Source of the DNA: Burhinus oedicnemus
Taxonomy: Eukaryota > Chordata > Aves > Charadriiformes > Burhinidae
DNA: 64,000 nucleotides
Direction of reading: 5' to 3'
Assembly: GCA_008921705.1 (NCBI GenBank)
Contig: VFFE01006609.1
Coordinates: forward strand, 696,824 to 760,823
This document shows positions 12,181 through 24,780 of this stretch, one piece after another. The translations under genes were made by a program, and so were the position numbers. A model generated the notes under the pieces. That model was not told the origin of the DNA. It was given only the letters and a program-made list of their open reading frames with translations, and ran no database searches. The first letter of the stretch is position 1, and each line of letters begins with the position of its first letter.

Positions 12181-13011
12181 GTAAATTCTGGTTGTTTCAT
12201 CTTGCATGACTTTTGCCAGATAGAAGCAGAAGCTGAATATTTTATAATTGCTTAATTGCTTAGGGGCCAGAATAAAATTGGGTACTGAAGGTTCACCTCT
12301 TTTGCATACTTCACCTTTCAAAGCCTGTAGAAGATGGTACTGAAGAGGTGTGGTTGAAAGGTTCACAAAGTTGCCTTACAGAACCTGCATCCTCAGCAGC
12401 GGTTTTGCTAAGGAGGACTCTATTGCCAAATGTGTTGATAGTTTCCCCTGCTTTAACCCGAGGACAGAAGGTGAACATACTTGAGTTTTCTCGGTCTCTG
12501 TGCAGAGGGGATACAGCTGAGAAATCTCACACTGTGTGAAGCCATCATCACCTCTCTGCCTCGAGAGCCTGTGCTCCAGCTCCCAGCCCAATCTAACAAT
12601 ACACCAGTGTGTGTTGCTAAGCAGTACAGTTAGGCATGCTATGTACAGAGGGGGGCAGTGAGGATTCAGCAGCAGACTTAAATTATCATTTCTGAGCAAT
12701 CGAATAAAAACTTAGCCTGGGAAGTATTGAATATTTTGAGACTTTAAAAAACAACAGTTTTTTACCTTTTGCATTCAGTGTTTTTTGTTACTGTGTTGTG
12801 GTGGAGTTGTCCAGGTACCTCTTTAGGCTAGGCCGTCTGTCAAGAGTCATTATAAAAAGTTGAGGCAGACCTTAAGGAATCTGTGTCATCTGATGTACCC
12901 ACTTTGCAGGTCCCTGATCTAGGAGTGTATGGGAATATTTCAGAGACTGCAGGCTGGCTTGTGGGATATGTGGGAGGGGAAGGTGCAGGGTGGATGAAGT
13001 AACAGAGCTGT
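12181..13011. other. Unique non-coding DNA
   Basis: No recognised gene or repeat. A reverse-strand open frame of 107 codons (12699-12376) overlaps a forward one (12348-12539). Neither matches a family and neither has gene-like context. Confidence 0.6.
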
Positions 13012-13092
13012 GTAAGAACAGCCCTACAGGGTCAGACCAAAGGTCTGCATCATTCAGTACCCAGCAGTTCTCAGATATAATGGATATCTACA
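13012..13092 (+). mobile_element. Ancient sauropsid/amniote interspersed repeat fragment
   Basis: The stretch GTGTAAGAACAGCCCTACAG followed by GGTCAGACCAAAGGTCTGCA closely follows a widespread reptile and bird repeat that reads approximately 'aagaac-gcc-tac-gggtcagaccaaaggtc'. I recognise the motif but cannot name its class with certainty. The match fades after about 13060. Age is ancient judging from divergence. Confidence 0.5.
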
Positions 13093-13640
13093 GAAGAACT
13101 TGGTGAGCAAGTATTTAGCAGTTTGTATTTCTGTGATTTTTTATTTTTTTTTTTAATTTTTGGGTTGGCAGGTAGTATGTTTGTATTTAATAACTCTTGA
13201 TGGATTTTTTTTTTCCCTTCCATAAATATCTGTCACTTTTAAGCATTGTGTGTTGTTCTATGTTAGTAAATTGCTCTGTTTTCTAGAAATACCTAAGTTT
13301 GTAAATTCCAATGTTCTTAGCAAATTTCTGTTGTTCCTTTATTTTCTTCTTATTCTCTTTTTTCTGCTGGGAAAGCAGGAAAAAAATCTCCAGAAAAACT
13401 TTTCTAAGCAGAAAATGTTATCTTTGACAGTAACTTTTTAATGAGGAAGAAAGTGTTGTCCCTTTGTCATATGGGGAAATATATCTCAGTATATACCTTC
13501 TCTGCAGAGGAATTAAGTGTGTTTCATTGCAGATGTGAAGCATTTGAGGAGGAGGTATTTAGTCCTTCAGATTGTTAGAAATTGCCGTTCATCAGAAGGA
13601 AACCAAAACCCTTTATAGCCTGAGTGCTAGAGGAGGAAGA
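13093..13640. other. Unique AT-rich DNA with T-tracts
   Basis: Nothing gene-like. Two T-rich tracts occur near 13138-13160 and 13205-13216. The forward open frame at 13250-13441 is composed largely of F and L codons produced by T-richness. Confidence 0.6.
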
Positions 13641-14020
13641 AGCTGTGTAACTGTACTGTAGATGGGAGAGTACTTAGCAGGACAAAAGGGTTGAGATCAG
13701 GAGGCACAGGACCAGGGCCAGATGGAAAAGGAGCCTGGCAACAAGTAGAAAGAGGAATACATGCACGGGTGGGTTGGAGGAGAGGGAAAGCAAGGTGTTA
13801 GAACAAGAGGTGAGGACCTGGAGAAAAGCTAAAGGATTTCTAAGGGCTAGGGGTCAGCACAACGAAAGCAAAAGAGGGACCCATTAGCAAAAGTTTGATA
13901 ACAAAGGAAAAGTAGTACAGAAGACAGCAAAGAGGGAATGGACATAAGGTCAGTAGCTGGGTGGAAAAGATGGGTAAATGGAAGCTAGATGGAATAGCAA
14001 CAGGAGAGAGTCCTAGGAAA
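13640..14020. repeat. Purine-rich block
   Basis: For nearly 400 bases the given strand is strongly purine-rich, with many GGA, AAG and GAG words and short imperfect repeats of the type 'AGATGGAA' and 'GCAAAAG'. It is not a clean microsatellite and no coding frame is supported. It may be the remains of an old simple repeat or of an unrecognised transposon. Confidence 0.5.
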
Positions 14021-16370
14021 GCTGAAATTGTGTATGCTTTTAGCTGTGTTGAGGATCTCTGGAAATTTGATTCTTCTCATGTGTTTGAGACAGTGAGAAA
14101 AATTAATCTGATATTTCTCATTTTGAAACTGTTTCCTATATTCACTGTGTTTTCTTGTGAAGAGCAAGTCTACGGAGATTATAACTAGTATTGCCCTTTT
14201 GAGAGGGTTGTGGCACTGCTTTCTTTAAGGTTTGGATACCACTGATTCATAAAGGTCTATCAGTCTATTTATGAGTCTGCTACAGACCATGTACAGAAAT
14301 GTATGAAGACCTCAGAAATTATTTATGATGCATTTACAGCATAAATAGCTAAGCTGTCAACTATGATTGTAAAGTTCTTCCTCTACTTCTGCACTGTGCT
14401 TTTCATTTAATATGGCTTTGTTCAGCTAAACTATTCATAATTAAAATAGGAAATGATGGAAACTTAGAAACAAACCAATCCTGTGATGGCTTTTAATAGC
14501 TGTAATAAAATATTGAGAATATAATGTCTGCCAGTGTGGTGTAGACACACAGACTGTCTGTGACTGTGATGTTAGAGCTGGTTAAAAGTGAAGCAAGATG
14601 GAAAGGAGACTTCTGGAAATAAAGGGAGAAAACTTAGGACATTTTGCAAGGCTTGAGTTTGAAAAGGATATTTTTCTTCCAGCAGTTTTGGATTCCTAGC
14701 CTGAGGTGGAATTCACCGTACATTGTTCCCTATAATATTAAACCTGTTTGTCCCTGTAGCGCCTTAAGTTAACTCAGTTAAGAAGACAAGCGTATATGCT
14801 TTGTAAAGAAACATTGTTCTGAAACCGAGAACATGAAATGGTATCGTGGCATCATGGTAGACCTGCACAAACAGATGTGTCTTGGACCAGATAGAAGATG
14901 CCATCACAAAGTCGCATCAATCATTACTTCTGGATTGTACAAGTCATGACACAAATTGATCAAGTTCCCTCCTCAAGCAAGTCAAACTTTTTGTCCAATT
15001 AATGGGAGGCAAGAGTTTTAGAATCCCATTACACCACAGGCAGTAATCCTTCATGTGACTTTTCAGCTGCAACTTGATCATGGCAACTTTATGTACACTT
15101 ATTCCTCTATCAATGATATTTTTCAGCTTGAATTTATGTTCTCTGGCTATACTTATGGATAACAATCTTAACAGTTTGCAGCTTTCATTTTGGAAAGCTA
15201 AACAAAATCAGGCTCAGATAGACTTCCTGTTCTTCTCACCATCCCAGTCACCTTGCTCCATGCCTATTCCACAACAAATTCATCTTTCTGGAACACAAGT
15301 GATGAGAGTTACATCTAGTTTCCAGACATTACAAATGAGGATATTTATTTGCTGTTTCCACCCTCACACCATGCTGATGTCATGTAATGTCTTGTGATAG
15401 ACAGCACTACTGGGTTCCTTGTCAGCAGTTTCCAACCGCTAACATGTTGTCACTAAATTTTTAGCAATACTAATAATGGTCTGTTTCTACTGACAGAAGA
15501 TGACTGAGAATATTTTTGTGAAGTATAATGGTTCAAACTAGATAATCCTTCAAGTGATGTTTAAAGAAAAAATAGCTGGCCCTTGATTTCTTGCTCTAGG
15601 AGATAAAGATAGATAAAGAGCTGACTTTTTTTTTGTCAGGTAAGAGAGCTGAGTCATTTTTTGCTGTTTCTGCACCCATATAGAATTAAGAAATTGCTGA
15701 AGGAAGGAGACAGAGGAAGGAAGACAGAAAACAACCCTCCGTTTCTTCCAGCTTCCCTGCCAAGGAAAGATTTCACACATTATATAGTGCATTAGAATTA
15801 GACAGGAGAAACTGTTTTATTTACTAGCTTCTGCATGAGATATTTTACTTGCAATATTAAATGATCTTTTTCTAGACATCGTCTAAAAGTTTCTCTGCAC
15901 TTGGGAGATTGGCACGAGAAATCCAGTAACTAAATTTTTGCTGATTTTATGGAGACTGTCAGTGGAAATGTGAAACTGGAATTAAATCAAATGCAGTGTG
16001 TTACCAGTAATTGTGATATATGACACAAGAAAAGTTTTGGTATTTTGTTTTGACTTACTCTTTTAAGCCAGACTGAACCTCCTTAGTATTCAGAAGTTTG
16101 TTGAAAGTCTCCTGATGTTGACCTCCTGAAAAACCCTTTGTGACTTCTGAATTTTTCTGAAATGCTGACTTTCTCTGATATATTAGTTCTCTCCATTCTG
16201 TTTCCAGGCAGATTTTGGCAATGCAGAGCTATGTAGAAAAATAAACTAAGGGAGAAAAAGAAAACAACATAATACTTTGCAGCCTCCAGGAGGCCTGGTG
16301 GGGACCTGACATCAGTAATGCAATGCAAATATTTAGTTCTGAAGTCCTGGCCTAGATGTCAAAACAGTTA
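14021..16370. other. Unique non-coding DNA
   Basis: No gene, RNA or clear transposon. The segment near 15530-15560 (GGTTCAAACTAGATAATCC) faintly recalls the end of CR1 elements, but too little matches to call it. Confidence 0.6.
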
Positions 16371-16372
16371 TA

Positions 16373-16419
16373 TTGGACCATGTGTTACTTGGACCATGCA
16401 TTAACTTGGACTAGACATG
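16373..16419. repeat. Short imperfect tandem repeat, about 16-17 bp unit
   Basis: Three consecutive units begin with TTGGAC: 16373-16388 (TTGGACCATGTGTTAC), 16389-16405 (TTGGACCATGCATTAAC) and 16406-16419 (TTGGACTAGACATG). The first two share TTGGACCATG exactly. Confidence 0.7.
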
Positions 16420-16635
16420 AATTGCTTAAGCACACACTCAAATACTAATTGGGTTGCCTAAACCTCAGGCTATTCTTTTGAGGATGATATATTTAACAGT
16501 ATAAAATTCACTGTGACACTCCTGAATAATGATAAAATATCTTTATTCCTTTTTGGTCGTTATAAACACCATTGTACTTTATCCTTTGATTGTGTGGGGA
16601 GGGGCACAGTGTAGGAGCCTCACTGGAACAAACAA

Positions 16636-16714
16636 CTTTTTGGGTTTTTTTCTTTCTTTTATTTTCTCTTTTTTTTTCCTTTTTTTTTCTTTCTTCTTTT
16701 TTTCTTTTTTTTTT
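16636..16714. repeat. Long T/C tract ending in TAG
   Basis: Almost 80 bases contain only T with scattered C, apart from three G and one A near the start, and the tract ends in GTAG at 16715-16718. It reads like an extreme polypyrimidine tract plus 3' splice acceptor, but T-tracts of this sort also arise as simple repeats. The open frame through it is an artefact of TTT/TTC codons. Confidence 0.85.
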
Positions 16715-16718
16715 GTAG

Positions 16719-19700
16719 GTGTGACAAGACCACGTGCCTGTGGGCCTCTATTCTAAGACAGTATCTTAGTGGCACTAAGCTTGACAGTGTACACAAATTG
16801 TACATTTGCTTCATGCTAAATTCAGTGCATAAATGAGATTTTAATGGTGCCTGAAAAAGGCAGTCAAGGTTTGAAATATAAAATGAAGTGTATGGCTCAG
16901 TATTCTTACATTAATCTGCATACCAATGTAAATCCAATACCTTCAGAACAAATTTCGCTACAAAAGCCTAAAATAATACTAAATTTTCATACCTGCCTTA
17001 TATACGATTGGCTTACTGAGGTGTTTGCAGAAATGTCAGCTAAAAGGTACAATCAGAAGTGCAGTTAGCGGATTTGAGCGTTCAGTAGTTGATGTTCGTC
17101 TTCCTCCATCTCTCCTCTTTGGTTTGGTGAGAAATGCAAATCATCCCCAGTTTTCCATCAGTTTCACCTTTAGGCACGAATCATTCACCGAATGCCCACC
17201 TAGACGTTGGTAGAACTGTGGCTGTCAGAGTACCGCAGGCAACCTCCTGGAATACACAGTGGAGGATTGAAGAAATCCACATGCTCTCTTTCCTCTGACA
17301 TGGCCATCTGTATATCTGAAATCCAAATTTTGCAGCTGTTCTGTAATATCCTGCAGAGGAGGATCAGAAAGCTTTAGATGCCATTTGTCCCTCTGTTAGG
17401 CAGCATGTGTCTTTGTGAAGGGAGTATGTGTGCGAGTCAAATGCACGTAACATCATTCTAAAACTGATAAAAATTCCTTCATGCTGCAGGGAAAATTTCA
17501 CTTGCTAGTGGCCAAAGATGTTTCCTATATCCGTTTAACAGCTGGTCTTGTTTTATTGGTATTGAAATATTATCCCAGTTCCCAAAAATTCATGAGGTTG
17601 GAGAGAGCTGAAGTAGACACAATTCTACTTGTGTTTTGGACAATGGAAATCGGCCTTGCAAAGGAAAGTTTATTAACAATTTTTGTTCACTTATTACACC
17701 CGTATTATCTACATGCACTATATTATTTTTGTATATGCCATAATGCACACTACTACACGTATTCCCCTTCTGCCTGGATCCTGAAAAAGTGGAGGGAAAA
17801 GTGCTTTTTAGAACTACTCGAGGAGTTATAAGCAGCTGAATGGACGTACATTGTTATCCAGATACGTGTATTGGAAACTATTCAGCCCTTAACAGCCTGG
17901 ATGTCTGTGTCAGGAGTATTATTTTCCTGCCTTTGGAAAGACTGATACAGCAGCTATCATGGATTGTAAGTGTTATGGCCTTTTGTAACGGAAAGGGAAT
18001 TCTGTCAAGGAAACATTTTACAGTTTGGAGATGCAGTGAGATGAAAAATTAAGGAACTGTTCTTTCTTATGTGCTTGTGTAAAATCCCATAGGCCACGTT
18101 TTCCTCTGCTGTGTTCCCTTAAGCACGTATGGTATACACCAGAAATTGAAAGGAACTTGTATGGGAGGACACCATACCACTTATATCAGATTCATATCAG
18201 GGCAGTTTCTTATGCAAGAGAAATTCTCCAGTGGCCATTATCAATCAAATAATCAATTGTGGCAGATGCTGCAACAAAACTAAGATTGTTATTTCACAGA
18301 TATAGATGTAGTTGACTAGAAGAAAATCCCTTACCGTGGCCGTTTTAATATCCCAAATAAGAAAACAGAATTCTTTGTCTCCATGATTCTTAACCTAGAT
18401 TTAGTGTGCTGCAGAGATATTTCTCTGACATGTTCAATGATAGCAGAAAAATATGTGGTGGTGCATTAAAAGCTGTAGAGCAAAGGAAGTTTGGGGAACT
18501 TAATCAGAGCCTTAGGCAAGAAAAGGATGTGTAACACTGATATGTACATTTTGCTTTTGCTGTAGTTAATGAAAAATGTTATGCCAACACTGTGTTTTGT
18601 CCCTTATGGTTTAGCAATGCAGAACCAATCCTTTTTATTCTTTGTGTTTTGTGTTTTTCTTCTCTTTATGTTACTTAATCTGGAAATAAAAATGTTTGAT
18701 TTCTGTCATTCCCTTTGGCTACTTTGCTTAAAATGGTGCTTAATTGTTTTCACTTCAACGGAATGGTGCCAGGTTTAAAGGTTTATTATATTTTCATGGA
18801 TTTTGTTTTAAGATTGCCTTTTTTTTATATGCTTCTCCTTGACACCTGTCATAACATTAAGCTTTTCAAACTTAGCCACCGTCAGTCTGAGAAGAATTGT
18901 TAGTGAATTGTTAAGTTGCCACAAAGACCATGTTTCTTTTCATTGTCTCCTAGCAGCACTAATCACGACAATTCTTTTACTCAGCACACGGCAGTAAATG
19001 CCTCCTGTTATTATACATGTCATCGGGAAGACTTGAATGAACTCTGTTGGTTTTGTTGGGAGCAATGGGTGCTTATGTTCCTAATTTTCCTTGTGTAACT
19101 GCCAACTTCCTTACTGTAATTTTGAGAAAGGGCATTTAGAGAACCATTTCTGTTCTCCAGTGGACTGCTTAGTACCTCCCTCTACTCTACTGGGTGGTTT
19201 GGGTTTTTTCTTTTCTTTGAGTACAGATGCTGCTGCTTGTACTTCAGGTACTGCTACATTATTGATCAAAGGATAGAGAATGCACAAGTAACATTTGAAC
19301 TGAGGTTGTATGGATGAGAGAAATTAACTGTTGTCAGAAGCTTACTGTTTTCTATTTCAATTTCAAGATACTTAGGATGTTTCCACTGTGGTGCCACCTT
19401 AAAATTCTGCCAGTCCCCATTCATCTAAGGAATGATTTATACTTAAAATTAATCATCTCTCAGCTTTTAATTTTTTTCTTTAATGTTTCTCGTCAAGTTT
19501 TGGTGGGGTTTTTTTTTACACTCAAGCTTATTCCCAATTTCCAGATTTCACTTCCTTTGAACATGTTGAACAATTCTATTTTCCTACCCTGTTGTCTGTT
19601 TCAGTAGGTTGCAGTCAAATTTGGTTATAGCTAATTAGAGAAAACTTGTTTCAGCACTTTTGAAGATTGTCCTCTCCTTCATAGCATAAACAGTTTTAAT

Positions 19701-22560
19701 TCTGAAGGCCACAGTCGCCTCTTGTCCAGAGCACTAAGACCGATGAATTGACTGCTCCTGAGGTTATGGTTCCTGACCTGAATAAAAGAGCAATAAATCA
19801 AAGTGTGTTCACTGGCATTGAAGCAGGCTCCAACTGTGTGGAATCAACATGCCAGTTCCAAATTGTAATTTCACTAAAAATAGCTTGGTTTAACAATTTT
19901 GACAGTTGTAAACTTGAAAGATCTAGGCACACTGTCCATCTTGCTGTGTCTCATATGTTCTGTCAACCATGCATCTTTTGAAAATAAAAGCAGAAAAATA
20001 TTGAACATCCTTCATTCTTTGCTAGGTGTGCCCATCCCTGCCCTCTGCATAAGCACAAATTTAATAGTGATTTTTCAAAGGTAAAACAGAAGAATCCTTC
20101 TGTGAGTGATGGCTCTGGGACAGGAGGAAGGGTAGAATTTTGCATCCGTATCTCCCCTTTATCACTGTCTTTTCTGGGTGTGTCTGTATTTCCAGGAAAC
20201 AAAAGACAAATTAGCAACTGTGTTTGTTAGTTCTTACAGGGGGCACAACGGCAACTGCTCCTGTGTCATTCTGTAGTCTGGAGAACCACAGATGGAAATT
20301 TTACTGTATTTTCTCCTATCAAGAATTATCACCCAATCCGTAATTCATCCAAGCTATATTCAGCAAACATTTAAGCATGTATTTAATACTACACACGTTA
20401 TTTGTCCTTCCACTTCCATAGACTATGGGCAGGTTAGAGTTAAACCCATATTTAAACGCTTAGATTAATTGGGCAGCAGTTACTTCACATTGGGGAAATA
20501 TAAATAAAGTAAACTTTTAAATCTGTGGTTAAAGTAATGCCAAACTTAACTCTTTAGGTGGCCGTTTCCATGCTAGAAAAGTATGTGTTGTTATGTATTG
20601 CTTTAACACCAATTAATTGCTCTCTGCCTCACAAAATGCCTGAGGTTGAACCACACTTTGCTTCATCAGAATTCAACACTGCTATTGGTCTGTGGGGAGA
20701 AAAAACAGGAATTAGAAGAGACAAGAGCACTGGGGAACAGTAATCTTTTATTTATGTATAATGCTGTACATTTCCTAACTGTACTGTGAGTTTTCCTTCT
20801 AACTGTCACTAATTATGGTGACTGGCATGTGGCATGTGATGGAGCCTCAGGAGAAGTGGGATACATACAGCTGTTCAGATCTGGCACATTGCATTCGAGT
20901 TTGCATTTGCTGGCAGGCCAAGCTCTCTCTTTACACTGAGAGAAACAGCGATGTTGCAATTTGCTTCAAGTTGTGTTTATTGCACAAAAGGAGACTTTAT
21001 TAGCGGGAGCTGAATTACCTGCTGATTTACCCAGAGGATTTGTACACGCAGAATGGGAACATGGTTCCAGTAAAGTGGTTCCACTGAATTTGCAGAGAGT
21101 CCTTGCTTGTATCTGTCTGTTCCAGCTCTAAGTCACCCACATATTGCTTATTCTGTATCATAGCTGGTAAAAATAGTAATATTCAGCCAAAAAAGATGAT
21201 GGCTGCATATAACATAAACCACTGAAAAATATATAAATTCATATACTATTAAGGTTTGTGATTTTTGTCCAAGGCAAGGAGGAAGCATGTTTTCAAATCA
21301 TTGCCATTGCTTTTTCAAGGTGCTAAAATACTTAATGCATTTTACAAAATGCATATTTGCCAACAGTCGTATTTGCTTCACTGTTATTAATTTAGGGAGC
21401 TCAGGCAGAAGTCTTGCTAACTTTTAAATGTGTACCTGCAGAAAGTGGTAATGATATACCAGACTTGCTGCTCTTGAGGCTAGATTTGTACCCTTGTTGC
21501 GCAAATTGAAAGTAAGCCAAATAAATTCTTTCCCACTCTTGGGAAATATGTGTTATCCTAAGTGCAAGACTAGGAGAAATGTGTTAATTGTTTGACACTT
21601 CATCATTTACAATACTCATTAGAGGAGGTAATGATGATGCCACAAATAGTGACCTGACAAAATCTTGTACATTTCCAAGGTGGCCACTGCATTCTCAATA
21701 TAAAAGTGAGACTTTTCAGAAGATTCTGTAAGGATATGGTCTATCTATCTACAATCCAATAAACCTTTCTTTGTTTCCAACTTCTTCCCATACGTGTGCT
21801 GTTAATATTCTCATTTTCAAAGGTGAAACCATGGGTACACCAGGTTGGGGGACTACAGTATTACAACTGGTGAATACACTATGTCCTCTGTGATGGTGTG
21901 GCATTGCTTGGTATGTTTTGGTTTGCCATTACAAAAGACATTTTAAATAGAGCAAAAATAAATATATTCTTTCCGGTTTTTTTCCCTAGGCATTAAAGAA
22001 AAAAAAGTGCTATTTTATTAAATTCTCTTTTGCTGTGAAGCCTTTCTTTAACAGTTCTTTCAAATGGAGCCCAGGGATATCCTTCATCATTTCCTCTATT
22101 GGTTTCTTCTCACTGTAAACTTAATGGAAGCACTCAGGCTTGTAGTGAAGAGGAAACCCACGGGCGAGTGACAGAAGCATCATAAGCTTCAGGGAGCTAG
22201 TTTAACATGGTTAATTAAAGGGGTGATCAGTTCAGGGCAGCTCCAAATGTGAACAATTGATAGACAAATCTCCACTGTCAGTCTCTAGATGAATGCTCTA
22301 AATGTGAGAAAAGGCCTATCAACTTGTTGGAGTCTATACTTATTTATTGGGGGGAAAAAAGCCACAGCAGCAACTGTAAATTATTACATGGAGCAAACCC
22401 ACAGGTTTGCTCCTTCCTGTCTTAAATTTTGGTGCCCTAGTTGTACAGTGCCTTGCATAGGATATTTGAATAAATTATCTTTGGTTTAGGACGTTAGCTT
22501 TGGTTTAGTCTCAGGTTTCAGATCCAAAACAATGGGGGAAGTCGCATCTGAAATCCCACT
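16719..22560. other. Unique AT-rich non-coding DNA
   Basis: No gene or transposon recognised in 5.8 kb. The longest open frames are a forward frame of 116 codons (17481-17831) and one of 97 codons (19314-19607), both unlike known families and of a length expected by chance in AT-rich DNA. Confidence 0.65.
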
Positions 22561-22990
22561 TGCTTCAACTTGGGCCTGATCATATTTAACATTTTCACTG
22601 AGGAGCTTTATGAAAATCAAGAGTGTGCTAATGAAATTTGCCATTTACACAAGTTTAGGTGGCATAGTCAGTAAAGAGGAAGATTAGAGTGTAGTATGAG
22701 AAGAATTTAATGACTTTGAGATGTAGGGTAATAAAGTTAGGATACAATTCAGTTGTACAAAAATACTAACTCTTACGCTCAAGGAGGAATAAAAGAATTC
22801 TGCGATAAGGAGGATGCTCCTCAGTTCCCCAAATTAAGACTGAGGTCTCCTTGGCAAACGTGTACCAGTCAGATGCACCACTATTACAGATGTGCCGGTG
22901 GGTGATCAGACAGTGGTTTCTTTTGAGTAGTTACTGAGCCAGCGTTGAGAGAAGACTAAAGCAAATCCTGAAGAGCTTGCAGAAAAGCAC
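22560..22990 (+). mobile_element. Strongly decayed ancient CR1 fragment
   Basis: Around 22580-22680 the DNA follows the CR1 reverse transcriptase stretch from motif B to motif C: ATATTTAACATTTTCACTGA, then GTGTGCTAATGAAATTTGCC, then ACACAAGTTTAGGTGGCATA. These correspond to 'LFNIF...DL', 'KFADDT' and 'KLGG' of CR1-like elements, with the catalytic pair destroyed and indels on each side. Downstream DNA to about 22990 keeps only a loose likeness. Orientation is forward. It is much older than the CR1 at 41 kb. A search against old CR1 subfamilies would fix its limits. Confidence 0.6.
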
Positions 22991-23750
22991 ACAAAGTGAC
23001 TGCTGTGTGAATTCAGCAAACAACTCCGTGTTTCAGATCTCTCTGAATCTGCAATCAGTGGCAGAAGCCTGAGGTGCTTCCCCAAGGGCTGGTGGTGTCC
23101 CTACCCCCTCACTTCTGCCACTTCCCTTGTCCTGGCACTAACTTCTGTGTATCTGTGGGGTGAGCTGGCTTCAGTCAACCGAGCTGGGTAAAAACTGACC
23201 CAACAAAAGAAAGAGGAGAGTTGCTTTCATCTAGTTCAATTGCCTAATCCGGGTTCCTACATTAAGCAAGAGTGCTCCTGCTGGCACACCACAGCCAGGG
23301 AGGCTGAGCAATTTGGCATTGCTTTTGGCAACCACAGGTTTGTGCTGGGTTAAAGTGATGGGGTTACCAGGGTGCAAGCAAAGACCTTTCATCAACCGTT
23401 GTACATTTATCAGAGGTTTGCACTAAGCCTAATGGTAACTGAATGAGTGTATTGGTGTACGTTGTCACACTGCTGCTACCTTCCACATCTGAGGACACTG
23501 TTACACAGGTTACTATATACAGTTTATATATATAGCTTATATTTAGTGGGGTTGTGTATTTATACTTCATTGTACCATGTATATGGTATTTTCAGTCCTA
23601 TAAAGCTTCTGAATAATAATCTAATGATTTGTGCAGATCACACCTTTTATTTTCCTGGATTTGGCATGGTGTAAATACCACGGGGGTCTCCGAGCCCAGT
23701 GCTTTGACGCACTGGTTTGGGACAGGGTGCACTTGTGCATTGAGTTTTTA
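22991..23750. other. Unique non-coding DNA
   Basis: No gene or repeat recognised. The stretch around 23510-23580 is rich in TATA words, without a downstream gene that would make it a promoter. Confidence 0.55.
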
Positions 23751-23754
23751 CTGC

Positions 23755-24165
23755 CTAATCTTCCATTAGGTAGAAGAATGAAGACTCAGGGAGGAAAAAG
23801 GAGAAAGGATGACAGTGGCTCAGACAGGAATTTGGCCAGGACACCAACCTTTAACAACTGGGTTGTATAGGAGCTTGTAATTCCTGAGAGCAGAAGGGTC
23901 TAATTTTTATATTTTGCCTAAAAGACAGAGCCTTTGGTATGTCAGGGCCCCTTTTAACACCATGTGGAATTATCAGTACTAACTTATAAATAAGAATGCC
24001 ACAAATGAGATCGCTGTCACTTGCTAAATACTTCATAACAGAGCCTCAGGGAGTTGAAAAAATCAGAATTTACTAACATCTTTGTGTTTCTTTAAGCAAA
24101 CTGGTAATAGCTCTTGAAATGCTGTGCCCAAAATCACAAAGCACAGTAAGAGACACTTTTTGCCT
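23755..24165. mobile_element. Possible MIR-like SINE remnants
   Basis: Two places recall the tail half of MIR-type SINEs. At about 23775-23850 the order is 'GAAGACTCAGGGAGG', then 'GACAGTGGCTCAGACAGGAA' and 'TTGGCCAGGACACC', similar to 'gaaactgaggcacagag...ggcagagccaggatt...ccaggacacc'. At about 24118-24155 'GCTGTGCCCAAAATCACAAA' resembles 'cttgcccaaggtcacaca'. Each match is short and diverged. I cannot exclude chance. Confidence 0.3.
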
Positions 24166-24479
24166 TCCAAAATACCCTCAAAGTCTGGTGAAACCTGGGG
24201 GGAAGAAGGGGAGTGTGATTAGACCTCATGTCCCTCAAATGATTGCTTGAACTTCTCTTCCCCTTTTTCAAAGTGAATATGCCAAAAAGAGACCAAAGAC
24301 TTGTAATTTCTTTGCTGTGTTTTGTTATAACACAGAATAATAAAGCAACTGCTTAGAAGGAGAAAACACAGATTTTGTGAGAGAGAAGGTAAAAGAAAAG
24401 CTAAAAAGTAAATGTACTCCGTATCTGTCAAGACAGGATGTCTTTCAGGCTTTCTTTGTAGCCCAGCAACTGTCCCTGT

Positions 24480-24780
24480 CCTGCTGAGTGGCACAGACTC
24501 TCCACAAGACCCTCATGGCTTCTTGGGAGAAGGGAGGCTTTCCTCCACCTCTGAGGCTTGGCTCAACACCGGGCTTCTTCCCAGTCCCAGCATTCAGGCT
24601 GCTGTGGTTTGCTGGGTCCGAGCCCTTGCTGGGGCTCAGCCTGCAGGTGCTGGGACTGAGCAGCCACTTCCCTGCCGAGGAGTGAAGCCCACGTGAGAGG
24701 TCTCATGGAGGAGGTGAACAGAGCCTTCCTCCCCTTGCTCTTACTGACCAGCACGGCAAGGGGCTGTGTTCGGAGTCCAG
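24480..24780. other. GC-rich island without a recognised gene
   Basis: About 300 bases are clearly richer in G and C than all surroundings, with many CTG, CAG and GGC words. Open frames on both strands (forward 24412-24696, 94 codons; reverse 24754-24563) overlap here, as expected when GC-rich DNA has few stops. CpG dinucleotides stay sparse, so it is not a typical CpG-island promoter. It might be an old exon, a GC-rich retroelement scrap, or a gene-conversion patch. Confidence 0.5.

Noticed and set aside
16529..16756. Open frame encoding a long F/S-rich peptide.
   Set aside because: It is the translation of a T/C tract, not a protein gene.
23510..23580. TATA-rich stretch as a promoter.
   Set aside because: No downstream gene or start context, and TATA words are common in AT-rich DNA.
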